A stretch of 64,000 nucleotides of DNA, taken from assembly GCA_014695345.1 (NCBI GenBank), contig JACJOC010000087.1, forward strand, positions 62,001-126,000, written 5' to 3'. The translations under genes and the position numbers were made by a program. Shown piece by piece: positions 1 to 9,610 of this stretch (position 1 is the stretch's first letter; the number at the start of each line of letters is the position of its first letter). The notes under the pieces were generated by a model, which was not told where the DNA came from, did not search any database, and worked only from the letters and a program-made list of their open reading frames with translations. The DNA comes from Cyanobacteria bacterium FACHB-471 (GTDB lineage Bacteria > Cyanobacteriota > Cyanobacteriia > Elainellales > Elainellaceae).

Positions 1-1
1 T

Positions 2-742
2 GCCACTCAGTTGGCTCCCGAAAATGCTCAGATCTGGTCATTATTGGGAAGTCTCTACCTGACCCCCGAAACGCTAGATCTAAACAAGGGCATTTCGGCT
101 TTGCAGCGGGCGCGGCGGCTAGACCCAGAGAATGCAGCAATTTTGTTTGCGCTTGGCTCAGCTTACTTTCAACTAGAAGACTACAACCGCTCGGTGGAAT
201 ACCTGCGGTCGGGGTTGGCGCTTGACGCGGAAGTGCCAGGTGCGCTGTTTGACCTGGGCAATGCCTACTACAAGCTAAATCAGTTTGACCAGGCGATCGC
301 CCAATACGAAAGAGCAGTAGAGCTAGACGAGGCTTTTTGGCCTGCTACAAATAACATTGGCTTGGTTCTGTATGAGATGGGCGATGTTGAAGGGGCGTTA
401 GAAAAATGGCAGGCAGCCTTAGAGGTTGATGCAAACCAGCCAGAGCCTCAGTTTGCGATCGCCGTCGTGACTTACGGTCAAGGCAATGTAGAAGCGGCCG
501 TTCAGCAAGCAGAAACCGCTCTCCGCCAAGATGATCGATACGCCGATGTAGAATTTTTGCGAGAACAGCTTTGGGGTGATCGCTTGCTCAACGATACTCA
601 AGCCCTCCTGCGACTGCCTCAACTTCAGGCGACTTTAGCTCAACTCAGCGGCACTAGTGCAACGACCGTCGAAATTGTGCCAGGTGGAGCTATTCCTGTA
701 CCCGACGGTACAGTGCCAAACCAGTCTACTCCTCCCCAGTAA
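2..742 (+). CDS. TPR-repeat protein (5' end outside window)
   Basis: The reading frame is open to the window edge, so the N-terminus is missing; the first possible internal start is TTG at 11. The visible 247 residues are back-to-back tetratricopeptide repeats: helix pairs with the W/L-G-Y-A-F-P spacing, such as ALGSAYFQLEDYNRSVEYL, DLGNAYYKLNQFDQAIAQYE and NNIGLVLYEMGDVEGALEKW, at least five units. The last 40 residues are a low-complexity Pro/Thr/Gly tail. TPR arrays are protein-binding scaffolds, so the partner cannot be read from this fragment. It could belong to an O-linked GlcNAc transferase-like or a purely structural TPR protein. A strong hairpin terminator follows 12 nt after the stop. 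Confidence 0.85.
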   Translation, partial: ATQLAPENAQIWSLLGSLYLTPETLDLNKGISALQRARRLDPENAAILFALGSAYFQLEDYNRSVEYLRSGLALDAEVPGALFDLGNAYYKLNQFDQAIAQYERAVELDEAFWPATNNIGLVLYEMGDVEGALEKWQAALEVDANQPEPQFAIAVVTYGQGNVEAAVQQAETALRQDDRYADVEFLREQLWGDRLLNDTQALLRLPQLQATLAQLSGTSATTVEIVPGGAIPVPDGTVPNQSTPPQ

Positions 743-754
743 TACTATTCCTAT

Positions 755-791
755 AAGAAAGGGCATCCCGCCCTGCGGGATGCCCTTTCTT
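755..791 (+). terminator. 17-bp hairpin terminator after the TPR gene
   Basis: Perfect inverted repeat: arms 755-771 and 775-791 with a 3-nt loop. The AAGAAAGGG side and CCCTTTCTT side give an A-run before and a T-rich run after the stem, typical of an intrinsic terminator usable from both directions. Confidence 0.8.
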
Positions 792-804
792 AAGAGCTAT
801 TTGT

Positions 805-845
805 ACAAAGAGAGGGCGTGGGCTTAGCCCACGCCCTCTCTTTGT
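805..845 (-). terminator. 20-bp palindromic hairpin between convergent genes
   Basis: Arms 805-824 and 826-845 are perfectly complementary around a single central base, with the core GGGCTTAGCCC. It sits just past the stop of the minus-strand GHL10 gene, so it can terminate that transcript. The core CTTAGCC recurs in the hairpin at 41839-41875, so it may also be a copy of a dispersed palindromic repeat. Confidence 0.6.
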
Positions 846-854
846 AAGAAGGCA

Positions 855-2027
855 CTAGCCCACTCTAGGACGAGTTACAGGCTGGCGAAATAGTGAACGG
901 AAGTCAGCATCGCGATCGCCCAGCGTTTCATAGAAAAAGAACGAAACGCCGGCAAACTGATGCTCTCGGACAGCCTGTACCTGAGTTTGAATTTGCTCCA
1001 TGCTGACCGGACGATTTCTCAACCCAGTCAAAACGCCAATACCAACAGGAATGTGAGATTTGGCAAGCTGAATTTCTGGACGCTGTAGCTCACTCGTAAA
1101 CCGCTCAAAATCATCTCGATAGACCTGAACGATTAGCTCTTCGATCAGCCCTTGCCGCTCCCAAGTGAACCAATCCTGCAAGTATGTTTCGTAGGCAAAT
1201 TCCCAGGGGTTAGGCGACAAAGAAACGATAGCGCGTGGCTTTCGCGCTTTGACCGTGCGGAAAACCTCGGTCATCAAGCTGGTAATCTTGTCTGCTCGCC
1301 ATCTGACCCACTCTAAATTATGAGGATCATTAGGCGGCAAACTGCCCCCGTGTTCCTGCTGGTAAAGCCGCACGGTGTAAGGGTCATACCCTAGCTCCAC
1401 GGGCATTCCAAAATGGTCATCAAACTGAATACCGTCTACGTCGTAGTTGGTGACAATTTCGTTAACCAGATCCAGCAGCATTTGCCGCACTTCTGGGTGA
1501 GTCGGGTTGAGCCAAACTCGCGGGTGAGTTCCTTCGTAGATGATTTGACTGCCGTCCAGCCGATTCGTTACCCAATCAGGATGACGACTAACCAAATCGG
1601 AGTCTGCGGGTGCCATCAGCCCAAACTCAATCCAGGGAATCACGGTCATTCCACGCCGATGACCCCGAATGACGGCTTCAGCCAACATGTCTCTTCTAGC
1701 AAGTCCTGGATGCGGATCAATCGATCGCCCCACGACTCGTTCTGCCACCCGACTGGGGTAAAGCGTGTAGCCCCAATTCCAAACGGTGGGATAGATCGTA
1801 TTAAAGTTCAGCCGCTTCAATCGTTGAATTGCTCGCCCCAGGTTTTCTCTGGAGAACAAAACATCGCTGTCAATGTTAGTTAGCCAGACTCCGCGCAGTT
1901 CTGTTGTGGGAGAGGTGAACGGAAGGGTAGATTGAGCGCTAACTGGGGGCAAAGAATGTCCAATCAGTGCCACTGCCAGTCCCACCCCTAAGAGAACTGT
2001 CAGCCACAGCCGACGATACCCGTTCAA
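855..2027 (-). CDS. GHL10-family secreted glycoside hydrolase-like protein
   Basis: 390 residues. An N-terminal hydrophobic segment (about 8-32, ending in VSAQS) looks like a Sec signal peptide. The rest matches the glycosyl-hydrolase-like 10 family (COG1649, TIM barrel): ELRGVWLTNIDSD near the start of the barrel, FNTIYPTVWNWGYTLYPS, a GMTVIPWIEFGLM strand, and the acidic barrel motif VDGIQFDDHFGMP. The family is thought to act on cell-wall or exopolysaccharide glycans, but the substrate is not settled and I infer only a periplasmic or extracellular role. Full length for the family. It is transcribed away from the neighbouring receiver gene across a 131-nt gap. Confidence 0.85.
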   Translation of the reverse strand: MNGYRRLWLTVLLGVGLAVALIGHSLPPVSAQSTLPFTSPTTELRGVWLTNIDSDVLFSRENLGRAIQRLKRLNFNTIYPTVWNWGYTLYPSRVAERVVGRSIDPHPGLARRDMLAEAVIRGHRRGMTVIPWIEFGLMAPADSDLVSRHPDWVTNRLDGSQIIYEGTHPRVWLNPTHPEVRQMLLDLVNEIVTNYDVDGIQFDDHFGMPVELGYDPYTVRLYQQEHGGSLPPNDPHNLEWVRWRADKITSLMTEVFRTVKARKPRAIVSLSPNPWEFAYETYLQDWFTWERQGLIEELIVQVYRDDFERFTSELQRPEIQLAKSHIPVGIGVLTGLRNRPVSMEQIQTQVQAVREHQFAGVSFFFYETLGDRDADFRSLFRQPVTRPRVG

Positions 2028-2158
2028 ATTGTCATCCTCACTCTCAAATCTTTTTCAGGTTTATTGCGTTATTCAAGCTGACTTGTACGATTGCCCTGGA
2101 GTTTCCTGAAATTGCCCCAATAAGTTGCCAAAATCTTGGCAAAATAGTACAAGGGTAC

Positions 2159-2557
2159 TTACTCGTTAGGTAGCAATGCCACGATCTGATCAACAAATTT
2201 CTGATGATCTACTACGGGTTTGGAGATGTAGTCATCAGCACCGCTCTGCTTCAAAAAGTTTTCGCGATCGCCCTCCATTGCGTGAGCAGTGACCAGAATG
2301 ATTGGTAAGCTAGCGGTTTGAGGATCAGCCTTCAACATCTGGGTGATTTTAATGCCGTCTACAGGTTTACCCTGGTAAACACTGCGAGACAGAGAAACAT
2401 CCATCAGAATGATATCTGCTCCCCTAGCGTGGGCAATTTCCATGACTTCATCCACGTTTTCTGTATGTTTAACCGCTAATCCACCGCGTTTGGTCAAAAT
2501 CTTGGAGAAAACACGAGCATTGATCAAGTCATCCTCCACAATTAAAACAGTTTTCAT
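2159..2557 (-). CDS. Stand-alone response regulator receiver (CheY-like)
   Basis: 132 residues, a single REC domain with no output domain. The acidic pair is at E8-D9-D10, the phospho-acceptor at D53 (ILMDVSLS), the switch Thr at T90 (ILVTAHAM) and the invariant Lys at K113 (YISKPV). The set is complete, so phosphorylation is expected. No histidine kinase is adjacent; the nearest is at 56761. Single-domain receivers act by binding a partner or within phosphorelays. The divergent gene is the topoisomerase subunit at 2803, with 245 nt between them. A weak hairpin (AGTAC/GTACT, about 2146-2159) with a T-run overlaps the stop codon region. Confidence 0.93.
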   Translation of the reverse strand: MKTVLIVEDDLINARVFSKILTKRGGLAVKHTENVDEVMEIAHARGADIILMDVSLSRSVYQGKPVDGIKITQMLKADPQTASLPIILVTAHAMEGDRENFLKQSGADDYISKPVVDHQKFVDQIVALLPNE

Positions 2558-2802
2558 GGCGCTTTCCTTTTTAGTTAATCTCAGGATGAAGCATGTTCAA
2601 GCCCTACGGTTTGATACTACTGCGAAATTTACCTTAAACCGCTCAGCCAAGTTAGTGAAACTAGCCAACCCTTTATACCTTAATCTCTATCTTTGCAAGA
2701 TATTTACACAGACCTATTGTTTGCGATCGCCTAAATTAGCTTACTGAGCTTGTAGGACAGTTACAGGACAAGTGATTCGGAATTTCAGAAGGAAAAGAAC
2801 TC

Positions 2803-5337
2803 ATGGCTAAGCAGCTTGACATGCTCCCCTCAGGACAAGTAATTGCAACCGCACTGCATACGGAGGTGCAGCGGTCGTACTTAGAATACGCCATGAGTGT
2901 AATCGTAGGTCGTGCCCTGCCCGACGTGCGAGATGGGCTTAAACCCGTACATCGGCGCATTCTCTACGCTATGCACGAACTGGGTTTGACCCCCGATCGC
3001 CCTTACCGCAAATGTGCCCGCGTCGTTGGAGACGTGTTGGGTAAATATCACCCGCACGGCGACCAGGCTGTTTACGATGCCCTGGTGCGAATGGTGCAGG
3101 ATTTCTCTAGTCGCTATCCGCTGCTGGCAGGTCACGGCAACTTTGGCTCCGTAGACAACGACCCGCCAGCCGCAATGCGCTACACCGAAACGCGGCTTGC
3201 CTCCATTGGCAACGAAGCGCTGCTGACCGAAATTGGGGAAGCGACCGTTAACTTCATTGGCAACTTTGACAACTCTCAACAAGAACCCATCGTCCTGCCA
3301 GCCCAATTGCCTTTCCTGCTACTGAATGGCTCCTCTGGCATTGCGGTAGGTATGGCGACCAACATTCCGCCTCACAACTTGGGAGAGGTGATTGATGGTT
3401 TAATTGCGCTGATCGATCGCCCCGATTTGTCTGACGAACAGTTGCTCTCGCTGATTCCCGGACCAGACTTTCCCACGGGTGGGGAAATTGTCGGTACTGA
3501 AGGCATTCGAGAAGCCTACCTGACCGGACGAGGCAGCATTCCCATTCGAGGAATTGCTCAGTTTGAGGATGTGCAGGTGGGTCGAGGGCGGCACCGCCGG
3601 AATGCGATCATCATCACGGAGCTACCCTACCAGGTGAATAAAGCTGCCTGGATTGAGAAAATTGCTGAGTTAGTTAACCAGGGCAGAATCGAGGGAATCG
3701 CCGACATTCGAGATGAGAGCGATCGCGACGGAATGCGCGTCGTAATTGAGCTCAAGCGTGAAGCACAAGCACAGCGAATTCTTGACAAACTCTACAAACT
3801 CACGCCGCTCCAGAGCAACTTTGGCGTAATTTTGCTGGCTCTGACGGACGGGCAGCCTCGCCAGATGACCCTGCGCGACTTGCTGCAGCACTTCCTCACT
3901 TTTCGGGAAGAAACGCTCACTCGTCAGTACACCTATGAGTTGCAAAAAGCTGAAAGCGAAGTTCACTTACTGGAAGGTTCGCTAACTGCTCTGGAGAATC
4001 TGGATGCAGTCATTGAAATTTTGCGGAATGCACCAGACGGCAGCACAGCTAAGCTGACGCTTCAAGAGCGATTTGAGTTTAGCGATCGCCAAGCTGACGC
4101 AATTCTTGCCATGCCTCTACGCCGTCTCACCGGGCTAGAGCGGCAAAAACTGCAAGACAATTTTGACCAACTGACTCAGCGAATGCAAGAGCTACGCGAA
4201 CTGCTCAACAATCGGCGAGAGTTGCTCAAGGCGCTAAAAAAAGACCTGCGTACTCTCAAACGCAAGTACACTGACCAACGCCGTACCCGCATTCAAACCG
4301 AAGCAGAACGAGCTAAAGAATCAAAACGGTTGGCAGAAACGACAGTTGCAGAGGTCGAGACTGAGCAAGAAGTCGTTCTAGAATTTACCCACCGAGGCTA
4401 TGTCCGTCGCCTGACTCCAAGAGCCTATAAGCGACAGCAGTCTCAGGAAACCCAGAATGGCGCAACGCTAATCGAGGGAGATTTCACCGTTAAGGTAGAG
4501 ACTGCAACGACCAAGCAAGAACTACTCATTCTGACTCGCAGCGGTAAAGCTTATACCACTCTAGTGGGCGACATTCCTCAAACGCCCAGAAACTCCAAGG
4601 GAACGCCACTGATTACGCTTTTGCCATCGGCAGCTCATGGTGATCCAGAAACCATCATTGATCAGTTTATTGTGTCTGATGCGATCGCCAATCACGACCT
4701 GATCCTGCTGACCCGTCAAGGCAGAATCAAACGCCTGCCTCTATCGGAGTTTGCTAACCTGACTGGACGTGGACTGACTGCTCTCAAACTCAAAGAGGGC
4801 GACGAGCTACTGTACGTCATTCCCGTCGAAGCCGGAGAACATCTTGTTCTGGCAACGTCAGGTGGTCGAATGCTGCGATTTGAAGTGAGTGATCAGCAGA
4901 TCCCAGTTCAAAGCCGTACTGCACAAGGCTCAGCCGCAATTCGATTAGGCAAGCAGGAAAGGTTGGTTGGCTGTGTAGCACTCCAAGTCAAGGATGAAGT
5001 CTTCCTGGTTTCGGCTAACGGCTATGGAAAACGAATGCATGTTAGCGCCTTGCGGCTCGCTAACTGTGGAGATTTGGGACTTCAGGCAATCCAGTTTGCC
5101 ACTAAGACCGATACGTTAGTCGGAATTACCCCTGCGCTACCGGGAACAGATGCAACGCTGCTAACAGACGCAGATCGATTGGTGCTGTTGCCTTTAGCAA
5201 AGGTTGCGGTACAGGGCAAAGATGGCGGGGGCGATCGCCTCTTTAAGTCCAACAAGCGTGAAAAAGTCGTGACCGTAACGATTGTGTCATCCAGAACTGA
5301 TGAGCAAAGCGATGGCATGGACTCCGAAGAGTCTTAG
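2803..5337 (+). CDS. DNA topoisomerase (ATP-hydrolysing) subunit A, ParC/GyrA paralogue
   Basis: 844 residues. Type IIA topoisomerase breakage-reunion subunit: N-terminal winged helix with [13 protein letters not shown] (46-58), KYHPHGD (81-87) and the catalytic Tyr127 in AAMRYTE, then tower, coiled coil (about 380-520) and a C-terminal beta-pinwheel. At the position where DNA gyrase carries QRRGGKG, this protein has [12 protein letters not shown] (about 545-556), so the GyrA box that allows DNA wrapping is absent. It is therefore likely the topoisomerase IV-like paralogue that many cyanobacteria encode beside a true GyrA. It may be annotated gyrA in databases. A Shine-Dalgarno AAGGA precedes the ATG. 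The partner B subunit is not in this window. Confidence 0.9.
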   Translation: MAKQLDMLPSGQVIATALHTEVQRSYLEYAMSVIVGRALPDVRDGLKPVHRRILYAMHELGLTPDRPYRKCARVVGDVLGKYHPHGDQAVYDALVRMVQDFSSRYPLLAGHGNFGSVDNDPPAAMRYTETRLASIGNEALLTEIGEATVNFIGNFDNSQQEPIVLPAQLPFLLLNGSSGIAVGMATNIPPHNLGEVIDGLIALIDRPDLSDEQLLSLIPGPDFPTGGEIVGTEGIREAYLTGRGSIPIRGIAQFEDVQVGRGRHRRNAIIITELPYQVNKAAWIEKIAELVNQGRIEGIADIRDESDRDGMRVVIELKREAQAQRILDKLYKLTPLQSNFGVILLALTDGQPRQMTLRDLLQHFLTFREETLTRQYTYELQKAESEVHLLEGSLTALENLDAVIEILRNAPDGSTAKLTLQERFEFSDRQADAILAMPLRRLTGLERQKLQDNFDQLTQRMQELRELLNNRRELLKALKKDLRTLKRKYTDQRRTRIQTEAERAKESKRLAETTVAEVETEQEVVLEFTHRGYVRRLTPRAYKRQQSQETQNGATLIEGDFTVKVETATTKQELLILTRSGKAYTTLVGDIPQTPRNSKGTPLITLLPSAAHGDPETIIDQFIVSDAIANHDLILLTRQGRIKRLPLSEFANLTGRGLTALKLKEGDELLYVIPVEAGEHLVLATSGGRMLRFEVSDQQIPVQSRTAQGSAAIRLGKQERLVGCVALQVKDEVFLVSANGYGKRMHVSALRLANCGDLGLQAIQFATKTDTLVGITPALPGTDATLLTDADRLVLLPLAKVAVQGKDGGGDRLFKSNKREKVVTVTIVSSRTDEQSDGMDSEES

Positions 5338-5389
5338 TGAAAGGCTCTAGGTGAGAAATTCTAGTTAAAGCTGCGATCGCTCGAAATCA

Positions 5390-5584
5390 TTACTTCTGGG
5401 AAATTTGGTGGCTTAGGTGCGGGTGCATTTGAGAATAGTAAGTGTAGAGGGCAACCGCCTCTTGCTTATTCTCAACGGCATACTGCACTCTAATTCCATC
5501 TCCAAGCTGAATCACTAGACACAAACCAGAACCTTCGTCCTCTGCTCTTGCGCCGGTAAGCAGTTTCTTTTCCATGAGAAGCAT
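5390..5584 (-). CDS. Small hypothetical protein (64 aa)
   Basis: A short reading frame with a good Shine-Dalgarno: on the minus strand AGGAG lies six bases before the ATG, which argues that it is translated. The sequence is soluble, with an acidic middle (RAEDEGSG) and the segment CLVIQLGDGIRVQYAVENKQEA that looks like beta strands, followed by a His/Tyr-rich tail. I recognise no family. It is convergent with the topoisomerase gene and 52 nt from it. Confidence 0.55.
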   Translation of the reverse strand: MLLMEKKLLTGARAEDEGSGLCLVIQLGDGIRVQYAVENKQEAVALYTYYSQMHPHLSHQISQK

Positions 5585-6093
5585 GGGTCACTCCTAAAAA
5601 GCGAATGTTAAACACCAAAGTGACACCCTGATCGGTAGCTTTTTGCTCAAACAGCCGAATGAGAATGATTCTTTAGAATCTCCGCCTCAATTTCCGTCTG
5701 ATCAGCAAAAAATGTAGAAGCACGTAATGAATTCGATCGCATTTTGAATGAAACTAGTGGTCGGTTTGCTCAAGTCTTGGCTGGCGTTAGACTCAATTTT
5801 TACCTGCCAGAACTGTGAGACTAACTCAACCAAATTAGATTCAGCCGCTTCGTAGCGCTTTCCGTAACCGGCCTTATCAAGTTGCACCCTCACAATAGCT
5901 GAATTACCTCTCAGTGTAAGCACTCATTCAGGTGAACTCGTCCGGCCATGTGTATAAGGGTTGACCCCCCTAAAGAGAGGTTTTGTCAGGTTATTCAGAT
6001 AGATGCCGCTACTACTTTTCAGACAGCAAGGCTATTTTTTGAAGCAATAGGGGAAAATAAGCTGAAACACTAAACACTAAGCGTGGGTTCACT
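5585..6093. other. Intergenic region with one doubtful minus-strand frame
   Basis: About 500 nt between the small protein and the ABC ATPase. A 73-codon minus-strand frame at 5702-5923 (GTG start) has partly protein-like sequence (AIVRVQLDKAGYGKRYEAAESNLVELVSQFW) but ends in a hydrophobic, Cys-rich stretch and has no convincing ribosome binding site. It could be a real small gene or a remnant. The remainder is AT-rich and presumably holds the promoter of the gene at 6094. Confidence 0.35.
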
Positions 6094-7416
6094 GTGGCGC
6101 AGGTTGTTCTAGAGAACGTCTACAAAAGTTTTCTCCGGCATCAAAGCAGACAAACTAGCTTTGTGGCGGCAGGCGCTCTCGTGCCGCCTGTCGAAGAAGC
6201 ACTGGCTGAAACGCCAACGACCGCTTCAATGGTGAATGTCTTACGACGCATCAACCTGGAGGTCAAGGATGGCGAATTTATGGTGTTGGTGGGACCATCC
6301 GGTTGTGGCAAAAGTACTCTACTGAGACTGATTGCCGGATTGGAGCAAGTAACGGGTGGCAATATCTGGGTAGGCGATCGCCAGGTCAATGACCTGCCGC
6401 CCAAGCAACGCGACATCGCCATGGTGTTCCAAAACTATGCGCTCTATCCCCACATGACGGTTTACGACAACCTGGCATTTGGGCTACGCCGCACGAAGGC
6501 AGTGCACAACTCTGCTTCATCTCAAACTCTAAATGCCGAAGCTCAAACCAATCGCTTTGCCTGGACAGAAAATTTTTTGACCACGCTTACCCGTCCCCTG
6601 CCAAAACAATTGCGCTACTGGTCGCAGCAGGAGCGGGAAATTGATCGACGAATTCGCACCGTTGCCCAAATCCTGCAAATTGAACCGCTGCTCGATCGCC
6701 TGCCAAAACAGCTTTCAGGCGGACAAAAACAGCGGGTTGCTTTGGGACGGGCAATGGCACGAAACCCTCAAGTGTTTTTGATGGACGAGCCGTTGTCTAA
6801 CCTGGATGCCAAACTTCGCACCGAAACCCGTGCCCAAATCGTTAACCTTCAGCGCAAACTGGGTACTACAACCATCTACGTCACCCATGACCAGGTTGAA
6901 GCCATGACGATGGGCGATCGCATTGCCGTGATGAACGCCGGGCAAATTCAGCAAATTGCTGCGCCGCTAGAACTCTACAACCGACCTGCTAATCGGTTTG
7001 TGGCAGAGTTCATCGGTTCACCGCAGATGAATTTTTTGCCCGTTCAGGTCAAGGCACCGCTCCTGATAACCCATCCGCAGTTTCGGCTAACTCTCCCTCA
7101 AAGCTGGGAAACTGCACTGAGTCAATATGATGGGCGATCGCTCACACTTGGCATCCGTCCCGAACACCTGAGCCTTAGCGTTGCCGCTCCCAAAAACATT
7201 CCCGTTCGAGTAGAACGGCTTGAAGCGCTAGGTAATGAGACTCAACTGGTCTTAAATCTAATCGAATCTGCTACTCCATCTGAGCCAACTATTTTAAGAG
7301 CGCGAGTCGAGCCAGATCGAAGGGTCAGCTTGGGAGAAGAACTATGGCTAGCGATCGCCACCGACAAAATCCACTTATTTGACGCCCGGACGGGAGAGGC
7401 GATCGCCCACCGTTAG
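6094..7416 (+). CDS. ABC transporter ATP-binding protein, MalK/UgpC-type with two insertions
   Basis: 440 residues, GTG start. Walker A GPSGCGKST (67-75), Q-loop Q113 in MVFQNYALYPH, signature LSGGQ (207-211), Walker B FLMDEPLSNLD, H-loop TTIYVTHDQ, then a C-terminal TOBE/MalK-like domain (about 315-440) with the GIRPEH motif. This is the carbohydrate-importer class (MsmX/UgpC/MalK). It is longer than the usual 360-380 residues because of two insertions: about 30 residues after KSF (14-46) and about 50 residues (134-183) between the Q-loop and the signature, in the helical subdomain that contacts the permease. No permease or binding protein is adjacent, so it likely energises a transporter encoded elsewhere. 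Confidence 0.9.
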   Translation: MAQVVLENVYKSFLRHQSRQTSFVAAGALVPPVEEALAETPTTASMVNVLRRINLEVKDGEFMVLVGPSGCGKSTLLRLIAGLEQVTGGNIWVGDRQVNDLPPKQRDIAMVFQNYALYPHMTVYDNLAFGLRRTKAVHNSASSQTLNAEAQTNRFAWTENFLTTLTRPLPKQLRYWSQQEREIDRRIRTVAQILQIEPLLDRLPKQLSGGQKQRVALGRAMARNPQVFLMDEPLSNLDAKLRTETRAQIVNLQRKLGTTTIYVTHDQVEAMTMGDRIAVMNAGQIQQIAAPLELYNRPANRFVAEFIGSPQMNFLPVQVKAPLLITHPQFRLTLPQSWETALSQYDGRSLTLGIRPEHLSLSVAAPKNIPVRVERLEALGNETQLVLNLIESATPSEPTILRARVEPDRRVSLGEELWLAIATDKIHLFDARTGEAIAHR

Positions 7417-7571
7417 ACTACTCCCGATCCAGTTCTCCAATTTTGGACTCTCCGACCTTGCATTCTCCGATCTTGCACATGCTGCACCAAAGCGCATTTT
7501 CATCTAAAGCACTTGTAGACGAAATATGCATGAAGCTGTTCAGTGGATTGTTGCGACTTATAAAGCTGATG

Positions 7572-7589
7572 GTTACATTAGTTAACAAA
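7572..7589 (+). promoter_or_regulatory. HLR1-like element (RpaB site) upstream of hli
   Basis: GTTACATT, 2-nt spacer, TTAACAAA. The first octamer matches the HLR1 consensus (G/T)TTACA(T/A)(T/A) exactly and the second matches 7 of 8 at the required 2-nt spacing. HLR1 is bound by the response regulator RpaB in front of high-light genes in cyanobacteria. It ends 34 nt before the hli ATG. Confidence 0.6.
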
Positions 7590-7623
7590 GGTCGGCAAAC
7601 TATTGCAAATTGGAGTTCAAGTT

Positions 7624-7776
7624 ATGCAGAACGATAACCGCAACGCATGGAACTGGGGCTTCACTCGGGGAGCCGAAACTTGGAACGGTTGTCTAGCGAT
7701 GATCGGCTTCGCTTCTGCTGTCATCCTTGAATATGTCTCTGGTCAGGGTGTGCTTCATTTTTGGGGACTGATGTAG
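7624..7776 (+). CDS. hli: High-light-inducible protein (HliP/SCP), one-helix, variant motif
   Basis: 50 residues. It shows the Hli signature: [16 protein letters not shown] at the N-terminus, a single membrane helix from [15 protein letters not shown], and the conserved tail [12 protein letters not shown]. Family members bind chlorophyll and carotenoid through the ExxNGRxAM motif and dissipate energy or protect photosystem II assembly in the thylakoid. Here the motif reads ETWNGCLAM: the Arg that pairs with Glu in LHC-like helices is Cys, which a single C-to-T change (CGT to TGT) would give. An HLR1-like site upstream and a terminator downstream make it a monocistronic, probably light-stress-controlled gene. 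Confidence 0.88.
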   Translation: MQNDNRNAWNWGFTRGAETWNGCLAMIGFASAVILEYVSGQGVLHFWGLM

Positions 7777-7828
7777 TGTCTACCCAGGCGCTGCTTGCAC
7801 TGCAAATCAGGTAATTGCAAAGCTACAA

Positions 7829-7865
7829 GAAAAGTGCCCCCACAAAGCGTAGGGGCACTTTTTTA
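7829..7865 (+). terminator. Intrinsic terminator after hli
   Basis: Inverted repeat AAAGTGCCCC / GGGGCACTTT with an 11-nt loop followed by TTTTTTATT. It lies 54 nt after the hli stop and may also act on the convergent sigA transcript. Confidence 0.85.
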
Positions 7866-7917
7866 TTCCTTGGAACGTCAAATAGAGAGGTACATCTCCC
7901 TACTTCCAGACCAGTTC

Positions 7918-9039
7918 TTAACGGATATATTCCTTCAAAACGCTGTTGCGGTTTGGATGACGTAACTTCCGAAGCGCTTTTGCTTCAATCTGACGAATCC
8001 GCTCACGGGTGACGTTGAAGATTTGACCGATTTCTTCCAGGGTCTTCATCCGTCCGTCGTCTAGACCATAACGTAGGCGCAACACATCGCGCTCACGTGG
8101 GCTTAGGGTTCCTAAGACGCTCTCCAAGTCTTCCCGCAGTAAGTTCTTAGAAACTTGATCTTCAGGGGTTTCACCATCAGACTCGATAAAGTCACCTAGG
8201 CGAGAATCTTCTTCCTTACCGATCGGAGTTTCTAGGGAGATGGGCAATTGAGCCGACTTAGCAATAAAGCGCAGTTTCTCAATCGTCATTTCCATCCGAG
8301 TTGCAATTTCTTCCTCGGTAGGTTTCCGTCCCATTTCTTGAGAAAGCAATTTTGTGGTTTTCTTAATTCGAGAAATGGTTTCGTAGAGGTGGACGGGAAG
8401 ACGAATGGTGCGAGACTGGTCAGCGATCGCCCGTGTAATTGCCTGACGAATCCACCAGGTTGCATAGGTGGAAAACTTGTAACCCTTTTCATGGTCGAAC
8501 TTTTCAGCCGCCCGAATCAAACCTAAGCTGCCTTCCTGAATTAAGTCCTGGAAAGAAAGACCCCGGTTCATGTACTTTTTGGCGATCGAAACCACCAATC
8601 GAAGGTTTGACTGAACCATCTTGTCCTTTGCCCGGCGACCTACATGCAGGCGATGCCGAAAAGCAGGGAGAGGCATATCAACCGCGCTAGCCCATTCTTT
8701 GTCGAAAGGCTCACGCTCCAGATCCTGGACAAGCTGCTCACGAATTCTTTCAAGCTCAAGTAAATCTGCAATCTTACGAGCAAGTTCAATTTCTTCGTCT
8801 GCTCTCAGGAGTCGAATTCGACCGATTTCCTGTAAATAGAGCCGGATCGAATCCTCAGTGTAGTGTTTCTTTTTTGCTTGTGCCCGACGACGGTTGGTCT
8901 TTCCTTTAGTGACCTTTCCATCCTCTTCATCAGGCTGAGCATCAAAGATTTCGTCTCGATCATCTCCGTCCTCAATCAAAAGCTCTAGCTCGCTTTCGGG
9001 CTGGTCAATGGTTTCGAGTACGTCGTTAGCCTGGGTCAT
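7918..9039 (-). CDS. sigA: RNA polymerase principal sigma factor SigA/RpoD
   Basis: 373 residues, a group 1 sigma-70 factor. The acidic N-terminus with a Lys/Arg patch is followed by region 1.2 ([16 protein letters not shown], about 63-78), region 2 ([49 protein letters not shown]), region 3 and region 4 with the helix-turn-helix [20 protein letters not shown] near the end. Region 2.4 and 4.2 recognise the -10 and -35 elements. The length is short for RpoD generally but normal for cyanobacterial SigA. No N-terminal non-conserved insert is present between regions 1.2 and 2. Confidence 0.96.
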   Translation of the reverse strand: MTQANDVLETIDQPESELELLIEDGDDRDEIFDAQPDEEDGKVTKGKTNRRRAQAKKKHYTEDSIRLYLQEIGRIRLLRADEEIELARKIADLLELERIREQLVQDLEREPFDKEWASAVDMPLPAFRHRLHVGRRAKDKMVQSNLRLVVSIAKKYMNRGLSFQDLIQEGSLGLIRAAEKFDHEKGYKFSTYATWWIRQAITRAIADQSRTIRLPVHLYETISRIKKTTKLLSQEMGRKPTEEEIATRMEMTIEKLRFIAKSAQLPISLETPIGKEEDSRLGDFIESDGETPEDQVSKNLLREDLESVLGTLSPRERDVLRLRYGLDDGRMKTLEEIGQIFNVTRERIRQIEAKALRKLRHPNRNSVLKEYIR

Positions 9040-9610
9040 GCCGCGCTCCTCATGCTCCTTAGGTCAAAAGTCAAAGGCTTGTAAAAAACAGAAGGATAAC
9101 ATGAACTGCCTCTTTTGATGGAGGAATGTTCATGAATTTTCTTAGACGATAATTTGGACTCTTGCTATTCAGATTTTTAATTTAGTGTAGGCGGAGATTT
9201 CGTTCTCGCCCATACCAATCAGCAAGAGAACCAGTGCTTTGGATTTAGCACACAGTAATCAACAAGGCATACTTCTCCCAAGACATTCAGCATCGGGTAG
9301 AGGCACCAAGATGTAACTTGCCCTGCGAGTTTCGCAAAGATGTCTCCGATTGTAGCTTTTCTCACAAAATTTGCACGCCTTGATCTGAATTCTTGTTGCG
9401 AAAGGTGCTAATTGGTATCGCCCTTTCTAGAAAAGTCAGCGTTTCATAATAGTCCAACCAAGGTGGTGTCCTAAAAATTAAACGATACTTACAAGGTTAA
9501 CGAGGTTTTAGGCAGAGTTTGTTGTGATAAATAGCCTAACCAGATTCAGCCATTCTAATGAATCTCGGCAAAAAAAGGACAATAGTCTACAAAAATGTCT
9601 CAACCTAAGC
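9040..9610. other. 570-nt intergenic region upstream of sigA
   Basis: No frame on either strand shows protein-like sequence or a ribosome binding site. It should hold the sigA promoter(s) and leader. I see no strong hairpin, no direct repeat and no RNA gene that I can recognise. The stretch is AT-richer than the flanking genes. Confidence 0.6.

Noticed and set aside
2409-2747. 112-codon frame over the receiver gene and its upstream region
   Set aside because: Shadow of the response regulator on the opposite strand.
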